Shown here one piece after another: positions 33,193 through 42,825 of a DNA stretch of 49,626 bases. Every line of letters begins with the position of its first letter. Positions within the stretch are counted from its first letter, which is position 1. The stretch is from Balneolaceae bacterium (GTDB taxonomy: Bacteria > Bacteroidota > Rhodothermia > Balneolales > Balneolaceae), in assembly GCA_003559375.1 (NCBI GenBank), contig PWLN01000191.1, positions 1 through 49,626 of the forward strand, written 5' to 3'. Below the pieces are notes generated by a model, which saw nothing but the letters and a program-made list of their open reading frames with translations, did not search any database and was not told the DNA's origin. Both the position numbers and the translations under genes were made by a program.

Positions 33193-33509
33193 TTATATAA
33201 GTTTGATAATTGAAATGAAATTCTATTCAGAGTGATTGAGTCCCGAGTCTGATTCACTCTTTGGAATGTTCCTGATTTACAGTTTCACAGGCACCCTGAT
33301 TTTAAGAAAAAGAAAGGTTGGATAAAAATGGGAGATGGTAAAACCCCGAGAGTATAGCACTTATTATTAGTGATGCTTTAGCAAGGGGTGGTTGTGCAAT
33401 AGGCATCCATCCTGTGTGGAAAAAGGCTGCTGAGCTTATTTCTCAAATTATATACCCACTCAAAGTGCTATAAGCCTGAGTTCGATTAAAAAATGCCTTT
33501 TATGACGTG

Positions 33510-33554
33510 TAGAAATCCGGGGCTACAAAATCGGTTATCCGCAAGCGGATTTTT
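33510..33554 (+). repeat. TAGAAATCCG box and ATCCGC hairpin with T-run, copy 2
   Basis: TAGAAATCCG (33510-33519) is followed by ATCCGC (33537-33542), GCGGAT (33545-33550) and a T-run to 33554. Both parts match the copy at 30478-30507 but in reversed order, indicating a dispersed repeat family in this genome. Confidence 0.55.
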
Positions 33555-33653
33555 CATAATTCAGTATCATATTAGATCACTCAAATAAAATAAGCTAACT
33601 CTATAAAATTCTTAACATTTCGGGAGGGGAGGCTTTTTATCATCATTTTTAAG

Positions 33654-33739
33654 TCGGACTCAGGATATAACCACCCCCAACCCCTTCTTATGAAGGAGGG
33701 GAGCTTCTTTTTCCAAATTCTTATCTCGAACCCAGGATA
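33654..33739. repeat. 14-base direct repeats flanking a C/G-rich hairpin
   Basis: TCGGACTCAGGATA (33654-33667) and TCGAACCCAGGATA (33726-33739) differ at two positions and bracket the hairpin CCCCTTC-TTAT-GAAGGAGGGG (33681-33701). Flanking direct repeats could mark an old insertion, but the imperfect match and 58-base spacing leave this open. Confidence 0.5.
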
Positions 33740-33821
33740 AGTACTTGGTGTCGCCGGGCCTTTGTGGTTAAAAATCAGAGGGAAGTCGTCGGACAAGTCG
33801 AGCTGGCATAATTCCTATCCT

Positions 33822-36800
33822 CTATTGAACAAGTTGTTCTTCGAGGCGGCGGAGGTGTTCGAAGTAGCGTTCGATAAGGCGCTGATACTGTTCAGAAAAA
33901 CGGGTATAATTGGGATCCTGCATTCGGGCACGAATTTCCTGTTGCAGTTCTTCAAGAGTTATATCAGGTGGAAGTATTCGCTCGTATTCAAGTCGTGTGG
34001 TTCCTTCTCTCTCATCCTCTTCGCCACGCTGCTGTAAAGATTCTTCAGCATTCAGCATCCGTGACAGGATATTTTGCTGACGCTGAACCATTAGAGGATC
34101 TGTGATTCCTCCCCGCATGTCATTTATGGAGTCTTCCATCTCTTCAAGCATTCTTTGCAGCTGGCTGAGCATGCGGTCTCCCTGGTCGAGTGTGCCGCTT
34201 TGCTGTAATTCCTGCAGCTGTCTTCTGATTTCATTTTGCTGGCGGGCCATCTGGTCAAGCCGCTCTGATTGTTCTCGTGTAAGGCGATCTCCCTGCACAT
34301 CATTTATCAGATCCTGAAGCTGTTGGTTCAGAAGCTGCTGATCACCCGACATATTCTGGAGCTGCTGAATCATCTGTTGCATACTCATTCCTCCTCCCAT
34401 GCCGCCGTTTTGTTGATTCATAAGCTGATCAATAAGCGATGCGATCATAGATGCTAGGTCATTAATACCGCCCAGTGATTCACGTGTTGAAATAGTTGAA
34501 CCCCTCTGATTTCTATCTACCATTTGCTCCATGGTACGTCCAAGGCGTTGCTCTACCTCAAGCTTTTTTCTGTTTATCTGATTTGGAACTCCGGGCAATT
34601 CGGCAGAAACCTGGAAGAGAGTATCCGCAACAGTAGAAAACTGATCACTCACGTTTTTTTGGATCCGTGCCAGATCAACAAAACCCTGGCTTCGATTTCT
34701 TGTATCCGATGCAGTTTGGGTAAGGTACTCCTGCATATTGGATAGTTCCAGCAAGGTATACAGAGAACGCTGCAGTGCAAGGATATTCACATTTAACTGC
34801 TGGCCGCTCATTTGCTGGATGGATTGCCTGAATCGTTCCGCTTCCGACTGCATCTGCTGCCCAATTTGTTGTTGTTGCTGCTGCATCTGTTCAGACGGCA
34901 TACTATCGCTATCCTGTCCGTTATCGCCGCCGTTATCCGGGCTTTCTCCTGTTTCGGAATCCATTCCACCCTGCTGCGATTCATTTACTCTGTCCATAAA
35001 GTCCCTGAGTTGTTCGCGAATATTTTCAAGTTCGCGCTGTCCGTCTTCTTTTAATCTCCTCAGGGTTTCTTCTGAACGCCTCGGTGGATTTTGATCAAGC
35101 TGATCGAGCTGGTCTGATACATTGTCGAGATCTTGTTGAATGGTTTCCAATTCCCGTGAAAGCTGATCTGCGACGGATTCATCATTTCTCATAATTCGAT
35201 CTGCCATATCTTCGTACTGACGGGCCAGTTTATCAAGATCACTATTCATCTTCAGGCGCTTGAAGAGCTCAACCGTTCTTTCGATGCGTTCACGGTATAG
35301 CTGTTCGTTAAATGAGACATTTTCCAGTGCCCGTTCCAGATCCTGAGGAGAAAGGTTTTCCAGTGCCCGCTGAAGTTCTTCCATAGCTTCACGAAGTGCA
35401 GGATCATCAAGTTCGCTCATGAGTTGCTGAAGTTCCTGATAAGCCCTTCTGGTTTCATCCGAGATTCGGTCATTGCCTTCAATTTCCCTGCGAATATTTT
35501 CAAACTTTTCATTGAGATTTTTTACCGCCTCATCTATCATATCCTGTCGCTCCTGGATGTCTTCCAGCATCTGGCCCTCTTCAAATCCACCTTCAGGGTT
35601 TTGTTTCATCCGTTCAAGAAATTCCCGGTATTCCTGCTCCATTGTATCGAAGTTGTCGGAAATCTGATCAAGTTCTCCCTGAATATCCCGCTCACGGCTG
35701 TCAAGCTCATCAAAATACTCGGATAATGATGGTACCTGGATTACAATCTGCTGAGATTCTCCCATTTTATAACCTGAAACTTCATCATTATCCCATACAC
35801 GAATTGTAAAAGAAAGCTGATCACGCGGCCTCAGGTCGAATTGACTGAGATCCCAGTTCACCTGTTCCAACCGGCCGATACGTGGGCGGTCGAGAGGCCT
35901 CATACCGGTTTGTGCCTGTTCTACAAAGGCCCGTTGATGCCGCCAGTGTAACTCCGCCCTGGTTAATCCGAAATCATCTGTTGCCTGGTAGATAATATTC
36001 ATCAGTTCAGGATCGGCAGCCATCACATTGCCGGCTGGTTCCTGGATAACAACTACCGGGTATTGATCTTCCCTTACATTCAGAACCGTCCTGTATGGGT
36101 TTCTGTTTTTCAGTCCATCATTGTTTACCATTTCAATTCTGAGAGTATCAGAATCAAGAGGCTGCATCTGGTAAGAAAACCGATTGTTATCCGAATCTGA
36201 TGGTTCCATACGATTCGATTCACCATTGGCGGTTACGGTAATGTGTTCAACCGGTTGATTTGTTTTACCATCAAATAGTAAAGATGAGCCAGGGTAGAGG
36301 TTTACCTGGGAAAATGGATACTGAATTGTACTGGCCGCGAGGCCTGTGTAGCTTGGAGGGGTTACGGTAAGTGCAAGTTCTTCAAACCTCGGTTGAAGCT
36401 GTACCAATACGGAATATTCTTCACTCAGGAAACCATCCATTTCTATCCGAAAGGTAATATCGTTTATTAAATCAATTTCGGGTGAGGAAAAAGTATTGGT
36501 ATCGGTTCGCTGCATTTGCCGCTGGCGATAATCTTCCTCCATCTCTGTCTTGAATTCAAGTGTAACATTATCCGGTATGCGATTCTCAATAAACTGGATT
36601 TTCATGCGGATGGATGAGCCATGTTCAATGGTTGTGTCTGCAGGCGTTATCGCGTAGGCAAAGGGATTGGGTTGAACATATCCTGACCAAAAATGGAGTG
36701 TTCGCAGCGTTTCAGCAGATTTCAATGAGGTAATAGAAATCAATAGAACAAAAGTAACAACCAGGCTGAACACAGCTGTTCGGGAGAATCTGCTAACCCG

Positions 36801-37250
36801 TTGATCATTTACGTAACCATTTGCCTGTCCGGATAACTTAGCTGCATCAACCCCTTTGAGATTGGATGATACTGCTGCCATATAAAACCTTGACTGATGC
36901 TGCTTTTCGTCGAGGTAGAGATCCACCGCATTTAGTATAGATGCCTGACCTGATGAATGTAGAAAATCCTCATAAAAATCACGAAAAGAGGGTGTTTTCA
37001 GGACTTTATATGTCCACACACCTATAGCCGTTGTAAGCAGTATGACAGTAATAAATGCGAATGATTTTGCTACACCGGACAGATAGAAAAATGATTCCGA
37101 AAAAATCAGCAGGATAATTCCAGTAAAAAAAACAGATGCAGTTATTCCGGATACAGCAAATCTTCTGCTTGATGAAAGCTTTCTGTATTCTTTCTCAAGA
37201 ATAGAGACGATTTGTTTGATTTGCTGCTCTTTGTGGTCTTGGTTGGGCAT
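33822..37250 (-). CDS. DUF4175-family membrane protein with long coiled coil
   Basis: This 1142-residue protein has three predicted membrane helices in its N-terminal part (about 33-50, 62-82 and 158-175). A periplasmic beta-rich region (about 190-510) contains TDDFGLTRAELHWRHQR. Long Gln/Glu/Arg-rich coiled coils then run from about 520 to the end, with a low-complexity QQQQQ stretch near 770. The overall layout matches DUF4175 proteins of Bacteroidota and Proteobacteria, whose function is not established. It follows the MBL-fold hydrolase gene on the same strand (56-base gap), so they may be cotranscribed. Confidence 0.85.
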   Translation of the reverse strand: MPNQDHKEQQIKQIVSILEKEYRKLSSSRRFAVSGITASVFFTGIILLIFSESFFYLSGVAKSFAFITVILLTTAIGVWTYKVLKTPSFRDFYEDFLHSSGQASILNAVDLYLDEKQHQSRFYMAAVSSNLKGVDAAKLSGQANGYVNDQRVSRFSRTAVFSLVVTFVLLISITSLKSAETLRTLHFWSGYVQPNPFAYAITPADTTIEHGSSIRMKIQFIENRIPDNVTLEFKTEMEEDYRQRQMQRTDTNTFSSPEIDLINDITFRIEMDGFLSEEYSVLVQLQPRFEELALTVTPPSYTGLAASTIQYPFSQVNLYPGSSLLFDGKTNQPVEHITVTANGESNRMEPSDSDNNRFSYQMQPLDSDTLRIEMVNNDGLKNRNPYRTVLNVREDQYPVVVIQEPAGNVMAADPELMNIIYQATDDFGLTRAELHWRHQRAFVEQAQTGMRPLDRPRIGRLEQVNWDLSQFDLRPRDQLSFTIRVWDNDEVSGYKMGESQQIVIQVPSLSEYFDELDSRERDIQGELDQISDNFDTMEQEYREFLERMKQNPEGGFEEGQMLEDIQERQDMIDEAVKNLNEKFENIRREIEGNDRISDETRRAYQELQQLMSELDDPALREAMEELQRALENLSPQDLERALENVSFNEQLYRERIERTVELFKRLKMNSDLDKLARQYEDMADRIMRNDESVADQLSRELETIQQDLDNVSDQLDQLDQNPPRRSEETLRRLKEDGQRELENIREQLRDFMDRVNESQQGGMDSETGESPDNGGDNGQDSDSMPSEQMQQQQQQIGQQMQSEAERFRQSIQQMSGQQLNVNILALQRSLYTLLELSNMQEYLTQTASDTRNRSQGFVDLARIQKNVSDQFSTVADTLFQVSAELPGVPNQINRKKLEVEQRLGRTMEQMVDRNQRGSTISTRESLGGINDLASMIASLIDQLMNQQNGGMGGGMSMQQMIQQLQNMSGDQQLLNQQLQDLINDVQGDRLTREQSERLDQMARQQNEIRRQLQELQQSGTLDQGDRMLSQLQRMLEEMEDSINDMRGGITDPLMVQRQQNILSRMLNAEESLQQRGEEDEREGTTRLEYERILPPDITLEELQQEIRARMQDPNYTRFSEQYQRLIERYFEHLRRLEEQLVQ

Positions 37251-37306
37251 GAACAGGTCTGTTTATCCTGATAATTTCAATGTTTAATAACGCAATGAAG
37301 TTCGGT

Positions 37307-38188
37307 TTATGAGATATCGGTTAAAGAAAGTGACTGATTCATTGAAAATTTTCCATTCTCCTTTTTTACTGTAACTATTTCGTATGCTGAATCGTGCTCT
37401 AAAAACAGATACCAATTGCCATTTACTACGTTTTCAAGGAATACCTTTTTTTCTTTCAATGTTTGAACAGGCGCCATATCGTATCCCATAATCCATGGAA
37501 GGGGTATATGAGCATATGTTGGAATGAGATCGGCTGCATAAACAATAGTTTTTACTTCTGATTGTATCATTGGCAGCATTTGTCCTTCAGTATGGCCATC
37601 TACACAAATGGATCCTAATCCTGTTTCAAAAACGCATTGGTCTTCACAGAGCATTAGCCTGCCGCTGTTTTGAACAGGTTCAATATTTTCAGCAAAAAAA
37701 CTGGCCTTTTCACGTTCATTTGGATGGGTTGCAGTTTGCCAGTGCCGTTTATTAACATGGTAATTTGCGTTTGGAAATACCTCTATTAAGTTTCCATCAC
37801 TATCATAGGCGGTTGTTCCGCCGCAATGGTCAAAATGAAGATGGGTGAAAATGATATCAGTAATCTGTTCGGGTGTAGTTCCAGTAGCCTGAAGTGAATT
37901 CAGCAGATGGCTGTGTTCATAATCAAGCCCATATATCGAGGCCATTTTTTTATTAAACTTGTCACCGCTTCCTGTATCTATCAGGTAAATTTTACCTGTA
38001 TTATTCGATTTGATCAGCAGGCTTCGCATTGCCATCGGTATGCGGTTATCATCATCAGCGGGGATATAACGGTTCCAAAGAGTTTTTGGGACCACTCCGA
38101 ACATAGCCCCACCATCGAGTAAAAATCGCCCTGCCTCAATCGTGTATAGCTGAAAATTCCCAAAAAGCACAGGTTCAATAATATTCAT
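37307..38188 (-). CDS. MBL-fold metallo-hydrolase
   Basis: From the ATG at 38188 the protein has about 293 residues. The metallo-beta-lactamase motif HLHFDH occurs in FTHLHFDHCGG, and further metal-ligand candidates are in DGHTEGQML and the C-terminal FLEHDSAYE. A longer frame to 38227 adds a hydrophobic segment that is probably not translated. The general type is a lactonase-like or other MBL hydrolase of the AHL-lactonase/quorum-quenching lineage, but the substrate is unknown. It lies just beyond the terminator of the respiratory operon and upstream of the DUF4175 gene. Confidence 0.85.
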   Translation of the reverse strand: MNIIEPVLFGNFQLYTIEAGRFLLDGGAMFGVVPKTLWNRYIPADDDNRIPMAMRSLLIKSNNTGKIYLIDTGSGDKFNKKMASIYGLDYEHSHLLNSLQATGTTPEQITDIIFTHLHFDHCGGTTAYDSDGNLIEVFPNANYHVNKRHWQTATHPNEREKASFFAENIEPVQNSGRLMLCEDQCVFETGLGSICVDGHTEGQMLPMIQSEVKTIVYAADLIPTYAHIPLPWIMGYDMAPVQTLKEKKVFLENVVNGNWYLFLEHDSAYEIVTVKKENGKFSMNQSLSLTDIS

Positions 38189-38227
38189 AACTGTAATAAT
38201 TAAATAGATACCGGGTAAAATAAACAA

Positions 38228-38258
38228 AAAAAGCCGGTCTCACAGAAACCGGCTTTTT
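38228..38258. terminator. Bidirectional terminator after the respiratory operon
   Basis: AAAAAGCCGGT (38228-38238) and ACCGGCTTTTT (38248-38258) form an 11-base stem with a nine-base loop, with A/T runs on both sides. It lies 18 bases after the coxD stop and 39 bases upstream of the MBL-fold gene on the same strand, so it isolates the two units. Confidence 0.88.
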
Positions 38259-38276
38259 CCAAAATGTTAAAACTTA

Positions 38277-38585
38277 TTAGAATGAGGGTACCGGATCAAC
38301 CCTGTAAAGTGTGTCGAGAAGTGTAATTCCTATCAGAAGGAGGAAAAATGCAATCGACATAATAAATAACAATACATTGAATTTGCTGTCCCACCAAAGG
38401 TTCATAAAGAAAGCGGCAACAATCAACGCTTTTACTACGGCAATAGCTATGGCAACTACAACATTCCAGGGTTCCGGAATATGAATCCACGTCACAAATA
38501 CCGTGATAAACGTCAAGATAAAAAGAGAAGTTGCTACTCCCCACAAAAATTTGGCAGTCGAAATATGATGATGATGTGCACTCAT
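38277..38585 (-). CDS. coxD: Cytochrome c oxidase subunit IV
   Basis: This 102-residue protein has three predicted helices (about 14-33, 38-58 and 70-92). It matches the prokaryotic subunit IV family that supports assembly and stability of caa3-type oxidases. It is the last gene of the act-cox operon, 26 bases after coxC and just before the terminator. A histidine-rich N-terminus (MSAHHHH) is unusual but short. Confidence 0.88.
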   Translation of the reverse strand: MSAHHHHISTAKFLWGVATSLFILTFITVFVTWIHIPEPWNVVVAIAIAVVKALIVAAFFMNLWWDSKFNVLLFIMSIAFFLLLIGITLLDTLYRVDPVPSF

Positions 38586-38611
38586 TTTTTAAAATGGTTT
38601 TCTTTTTATGG

Positions 38612-39268
38612 TTAGTCAATCAGGTAAAGTAACGGGAACAGGAATATCCAGATGATGTCAACAAGGTGCCAATAGAGGCCTGTAATTTCAACCGGAGTGT
38701 AATATCCGCTATGAAATACCTTTTTCTTGGCTTTATACACCAGCCAAAGCATCAACCCGATCCCGACAAGTACGTGGATGCCGTGTAGCCCTGTCATCAT
38801 GTAATAGATACTGAAAAAGATATTGGCTTTTTCGTGAGCTATGCCTTCATAACTGTAATGGGCACCGGGAAGTATCCCTTTTGCGAATTTTTCGGTGTAT
38901 TCAAAATACTTTATCACCATAAATACGGTAGCCAGGCCAATGGTAATCCATAGATTGATGATTAAGCCTTTAATCTGGTTCAGTTGTGCCGAACGGATTG
39001 CCATCGCAACGGTTAGTGAACTGCCGATCAGTACTACGGTATTTACAGCGCCCCAGAATGTATGAAGCTCTTCAGATGCCAAAAGGTACAATTCAGGATA
39101 CCATGCACGGTAAACAATATATGCGAGAAAAAGCCCGCCAAAAAAGAGAATTTCGGTGACAAGAAAGATCCACATTCCCATTTTGGACGCTTCAAACTGC
39201 TGATCGCTGTCGATAAAGTGGTGCTGCAGGTGTTCTAATCTTTCTTCGGTTACAGAAGGTTGAGCCAT
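38612..39268 (-). CDS. coxC: Cytochrome c oxidase subunit III
   Basis: This 218-residue membrane protein has about five helices and no redox centre. The family regions GMWIFLVTEILFFGGLFLAYI and GIHVLVGIGLMLWLV (the conserved HxxHVxxG-type motif) are clear, and it ends in YWHLVDIIWIFLFPLLYL. It stabilises the catalytic core of heme-copper oxidases in the inner membrane. It is located 19 bases downstream of coxA. Confidence 0.95.
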   Translation of the reverse strand: MAQPSVTEERLEHLQHHFIDSDQQFEASKMGMWIFLVTEILFFGGLFLAYIVYRAWYPELYLLASEELHTFWGAVNTVVLIGSSLTVAMAIRSAQLNQIKGLIINLWITIGLATVFMVIKYFEYTEKFAKGILPGAHYSYEGIAHEKANIFFSIYYMMTGLHGIHVLVGIGLMLWLVYKAKKKVFHSGYYTPVEITGLYWHLVDIIWIFLFPLLYLID

Positions 39269-39287
39269 GGTTATTCTATCTTATTAC

Positions 39288-41033
39288 TTACGCTTGTTCT
39301 TTTTCAGATTTATCCACTGTTACAGCTTCTTCGCCGTGATGGTGATGGCCGTTATGAGATGCGGCAATACCAAGCTGGAATTCAGACATGGGTTTGTGAT
39401 AATCGTAAGGACCGTTGATAATGACCGGAACGTGGTGGAAATTATGCAGCGGAGGTGGAGAAGATGACTGCCATTCCAATGCACGGCTTCCCCAGGGATT
39501 GGATGGCGCCCGTTTTCCTTTCAGTAGTGAATGGAGCAGATAGGCTGCCATAATCAGAAATGCCACACTCATGACGTAGGCTCCAATCGTCGAAAAAACA
39601 TGGAATGATTGAAACTGATCAATGTAATTGAAATAGCGTCGCGGCATGCCCTGGGCACCCATAACAAACTGGGGCAGAAAGGTCATATTGAAACCAATAA
39701 AAAGAATGGCACATGCAATGCGGGCCCAGAATTCACTATACATTTTGCCAAACATTTTTGGCCACCAATAATGCAGCCCTGCAAAAAAGGCCATTACCAT
39801 ACCGCCCATCATCACATAATGGAAATGAGCAACAACGTAATAAGTATCATGAAGGTGAATATCTACAGAGAGTGCACCCAGCATGATTCCGGTAAACCCG
39901 CCTATTGTAAACAGGAAAAGAAATACCATGGCATAGAGCATGGGTGCCTTCATATCAATAGAACCTTTGTACATCGTAGCCAGCCAGTTGAATATCTTTA
40001 TTCCTGTCGGAATACCAACGAGGAATGTCAGGAATGAGAATACCATGTTTGCAAGAGACGACTGGCCTGCAGTGAACATATGATGGCCCCATACCAAAAA
40101 TCCGATAAAAGCAATTGCAAGTGAAGAAAGAGCAATCGCCCAGTATCCAAAAATCACCTTGCGTGAAAATGTGGATATTACTTCTGAAATAATACCAAAG
40201 CCGGGCACAATCATGATATATACGGCAGGGTGCGAGTAGAACCAGAAGAAGTGCTGATACAATACCGGGTCTCCGCCCAATGCAGGGTCGAAGATACCAA
40301 TGCTGAGCAATCTCTCCATGGTAAGCAAGAGCAGTGTGATTGCAAGCACAGGTGTGGCCAGGATCTGGATGATGCTTGTGGCATAAAGCCCCCAGAGGTT
40401 AAGGGGTAACCGATTCCAGGTGATTCCCGGAGAGCGCATTTTATGAATGGTGACTATGAAGTTCAGGCCTGTGAGAATCGATGAGAATCCAAGGATAAAA
40501 ACTCCGAAAGTCATCGCCATCACATTACCGCCGGTTGTAGCAGAATAAGGTGTGTAGAACGTCCATCCGGTATCAACGCCGCCGGTGAAGATTGCAAAGA
40601 ATGTGAACAATGCGCCGATCACATAAATATAAAAGCTCGCGAGGTTAAGACGGGGGAATGCGACGTCTTTAGCCCCAAGCTGCATGGGAAGTACAAAGTT
40701 TCCAAGCACGGCCGGTACGGATGGTATCAGGAAGAAAAAGATCATGATAGCCCCGTGCAGGGTAAATACCTGGTTATAGACATCCGCATCCATAAAGCTT
40801 CGTGCGGGTGTCAGTAACTCGGTTCGAAGAAGAATTGCCAGCACGCCGGCTATAAAGAAAAAGAAAGTGATGGAGGCCAGGTACATCAGGCCAATTTTTT
40901 TGTGGTCAACCGTAGTCATCCACGCCCAGATACCTTTTTCTTCATTCAGGTAGTGCTTTTCAGGAAATTCTTCCGGCTTAAAACGCCGTACCTGTATTCG
41001 TTTAACGTTTGATGTTGCTTCGTTCGTAGCCAT
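39288..41033 (-). CDS. coxA: Cytochrome c oxidase subunit I, A2-type heme-copper oxidase
   Basis: This 581-residue protein has about 12 helices and forms the O2-reducing subunit with heme a, heme a3 and Cu[18 protein letters not shown] carries the paired high-spin/low-spin heme histidines. Helix VI reads [10 protein letters not shown] (264-273). H268 is the CuB ligand, but the glutamate of mitochondrial-type HPEVY is replaced by alanine, and the preceding Y266-S267 defines the A2 subfamily, as in the Rhodothermus marinus caa3 enzyme. In that group the Tyr/Ser is thought to replace the D-channel glutamate. It starts four bases after coxB and is part of the act-cox operon. Confidence 0.97.
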   Translation of the reverse strand: MATNEATSNVKRIQVRRFKPEEFPEKHYLNEEKGIWAWMTTVDHKKIGLMYLASITFFFFIAGVLAILLRTELLTPARSFMDADVYNQVFTLHGAIMIFFFLIPSVPAVLGNFVLPMQLGAKDVAFPRLNLASFYIYVIGALFTFFAIFTGGVDTGWTFYTPYSATTGGNVMAMTFGVFILGFSSILTGLNFIVTIHKMRSPGITWNRLPLNLWGLYATSIIQILATPVLAITLLLLTMERLLSIGIFDPALGGDPVLYQHFFWFYSHPAVYIMIVPGFGIISEVISTFSRKVIFGYWAIALSSLAIAFIGFLVWGHHMFTAGQSSLANMVFSFLTFLVGIPTGIKIFNWLATMYKGSIDMKAPMLYAMVFLFLFTIGGFTGIMLGALSVDIHLHDTYYVVAHFHYVMMGGMVMAFFAGLHYWWPKMFGKMYSEFWARIACAILFIGFNMTFLPQFVMGAQGMPRRYFNYIDQFQSFHVFSTIGAYVMSVAFLIMAAYLLHSLLKGKRAPSNPWGSRALEWQSSSPPPLHNFHHVPVIINGPYDYHKPMSEFQLGIAASHNGHHHHGEEAVTVDKSEKEQA

Positions 41034-41037
41034 TTAG

Positions 41038-41979
41038 TTACTGTATGGTTTTGATATACTCGATAATTGCATCAATCTGCCGGTCATTAAGCGTTCCGGC
41101 GTAAGAGGGCATAACCGGCTGATAGCCGGCTGTAATTCTTGCATTGGGATCAAGGATACTTTCACGGATATAGTTTTCATCAGCAATAATGATCTCTCCG
41201 TCCTGCATTTCACGTTCAGCCATCCATAATCCCTGGAAAGTTGGGCCAACAAGACGCGCTCCATCCGAAGAGTGGCACGTATTACACGCATTTCGTACTA
41301 CAAGCTGTTCACCGAGCTCTGCGGGTGGAAGGCTGTCATCCGCTGATCCGGCTGTTTCAAGCCAGGTAATAAAATCATCTGCAGAATGGACATGGGCTGT
41401 GGCAAGCATGTTGGAATGGGCAGTACCACAGTACTCCGTACAGAATATTACAGATTCTCCGATTTCCGTGGCTTCAAACCATAGAGACGTATAACGGTTT
41501 GGAAGAACATCCATCTTTACACGAAAGTCGGGAATATAGAAAGAATGAAGTACGTCGTCGGAACTCATCACAAGTTTAACCGGCCGGTTTACCGGAACAT
41601 GGAGTTCATTCACACTCACAAAGCCGGTTTCATAATGAAATTCCCAAAGCCAGCTTTTACCTACAACCCTGATTTCATATGCGTCGGCGGGAGGGGTGGT
41701 GAGCTGCATATATCCGTTAAGGCCCCATCCAAAAACGATCATCACAAGGATGAGCGGAATCACCGACCATGTAATTTCAAGCTTGTTATTGTGCGTGATG
41801 ACGGGAGTTACATCATTTTCTGAGCGCCTGCGATACTTCCATGCAAAGTAAATTATGGCAATGGTAATACCTGTTAACAGGATGATACTTGTTACATTCA
41901 CAAAATTGAATAATGCGTCCGTATGCTCAGCAAGCGTACTTTTCTGAGGCGGGAGCATAAATTCACTAAATCTGTTCAT
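41038..41979 (-). CDS. coxB: Cytochrome c oxidase subunit II with fused cytochrome c (caa3 type)
   Basis: This 313-residue protein has two N-terminal helices (about 28-48 and 73-92) and a periplasmic CuA domain with ligands H145, C180, E182, C184, H188 and M191 (CTEYCGTAHSNM). A C-terminal cytochrome c domain follows with C232-x2-C235-H236 and a candidate methionine ligand in VMPSY. It accepts electrons from the complex III side and passes them to heme a. Its start directly follows the sco stop. The heme domain closely resembles the second domain of ActE. Confidence 0.97.
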   Translation of the reverse strand: MNRFSEFMLPPQKSTLAEHTDALFNFVNVTSIILLTGITIAIIYFAWKYRRRSENDVTPVITHNNKLEITWSVIPLILVMIVFGWGLNGYMQLTTPPADAYEIRVVGKSWLWEFHYETGFVSVNELHVPVNRPVKLVMSSDDVLHSFYIPDFRVKMDVLPNRYTSLWFEATEIGESVIFCTEYCGTAHSNMLATAHVHSADDFITWLETAGSADDSLPPAELGEQLVVRNACNTCHSSDGARLVGPTFQGLWMAEREMQDGEIIIADENYIRESILDPNARITAGYQPVMPSYAGTLNDRQIDAIIEYIKTIQ

Positions 41980-42810
41980 CTATTCTATTTCAAATTTTGG
42001 TGGTTGTAAAGACCTTTTTTCGCGTCGCCAAAAAACGCTCAGGAATATAGCCAGAAATATAACTGTAGCCAAACCCCCAAGCTTCATAATATTCATGGCA
42101 ACGGGAACATAACTTTGAGACGCCGGGTCGTACGTAAAACAGTAAAAAAGTACTCTATCGAGAGTATTTCCGATGGTGCCGTCGGCAGCTTCAAACAGGG
42201 CATTACGCAAGTCGAACTCACGGAAAACGGCGCCATAAAGATATCTTGTTACAACTCCCTGCGGACTGATCAGCATGATACTTGCAAGGTGAAGATACTC
42301 CCCGGTGGCTTCATGGAACGTGTAACGGAAACCAACGGCATCCGTTAGTTTTTTTATACTTTCCTCTGGCCCGGTTAAAAAATGCCATCCATCTTCAGTA
42401 CCTACCCGGTTAAAATCGCGAAGATACATTTCTTTGGTTTGAGCTGCAAGTTCGTATGATTCGCGCGGATCAATGCTGAATGATATAATGGTATACTCTC
42501 TTCCGGGACTCCATGCAAGTTCGTTTACCACCTTGAATACTGCATCCAGTACCAGACTGCATAAAACGGGACATTCATAGTAAAGCGGGTTTAATAGTAC
42601 CGGTTTCCCGTCTTCGATAAGGTCGCCCAGGAGTACCGGGTTTCCGTCAGAATTGATAAACTCAATATCCAGCGGTATGGTATTTCCAAGCTTTTCGTCC
42701 ACTCCAATTTCCTGAAGTATGGCAGGAGTGCCCTGGTTAAGCTGGGCGTGTGCAGTACTCAAAATGGAAAACACTGTAATCATGGTAAAGATTATCAGTG
42801 TGTATCTCAT
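41980..42810 (-). CDS. SCO1/SenC-family copper chaperone
   Basis: This 276-residue protein has a signal peptide (about 1-22) and a thioredoxin-like SCO domain with the copper ligands C80 and C84 (YYECPVLCSL) and H174 (YLHLAS). A C-terminal membrane helix (about 244-262) tethers it. It is thought to insert copper into CuA of CoxB. It lies between the 166-residue unknown protein and coxB, with no gap to coxB. The C-terminal anchor, unlike N-anchored SCO1, is common in this group. Confidence 0.93.
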   Translation of the reverse strand: MRYTLIIFTMITVFSILSTAHAQLNQGTPAILQEIGVDEKLGNTIPLDIEFINSDGNPVLLGDLIEDGKPVLLNPLYYECPVLCSLVLDAVFKVVNELAWSPGREYTIISFSIDPRESYELAAQTKEMYLRDFNRVGTEDGWHFLTGPEESIKKLTDAVGFRYTFHEATGEYLHLASIMLISPQGVVTRYLYGAVFREFDLRNALFEAADGTIGNTLDRVLFYCFTYDPASQSYVPVAMNIMKLGGLATVIFLAIFLSVFWRREKRSLQPPKFEIE

Positions 42811-42825
42811 AATGGGTTTTTAAAT

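Larger units (their letters stand above)
33193..33821. other. 629-base gap built from repeat fragments
   Basis: I see no supported gene. The gap holds an AGAGTGA/TCACTCT inverted repeat (33229-33260), the ATCCGC hairpin and TAGAAATCCG box (33510-33554), two GGAGGGGAG-CTT-T-run segments near 33623 and 33695, and an imperfect C/G-rich hairpin at 33681-33701. That hairpin is flanked by near-identical 14-base direct repeats at 33654-33667 and 33726-33739. Open frames here are by-products of the repeats. Confidence 0.6.

Noticed and set aside
33581-33796. Minus-strand open frame of 71 residues in the long gap
   Set aside because: It reads through the hairpin and direct repeats; composition reflects the repeats (for example SFIRRGWGWLYP), and there is no start context or family match.
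34738-35094. Serine/cysteine-rich plus-strand frame opposite the DUF4175 gene
   Set aside because: It is the complement of Gln/Glu/Arg-rich coiled-coil codons and has no independent evidence of coding.
39609-40037. 142-residue plus-strand frame opposite coxA
   Set aside because: It is antisense to strongly conserved coxA codons and lacks a plausible start context or family.
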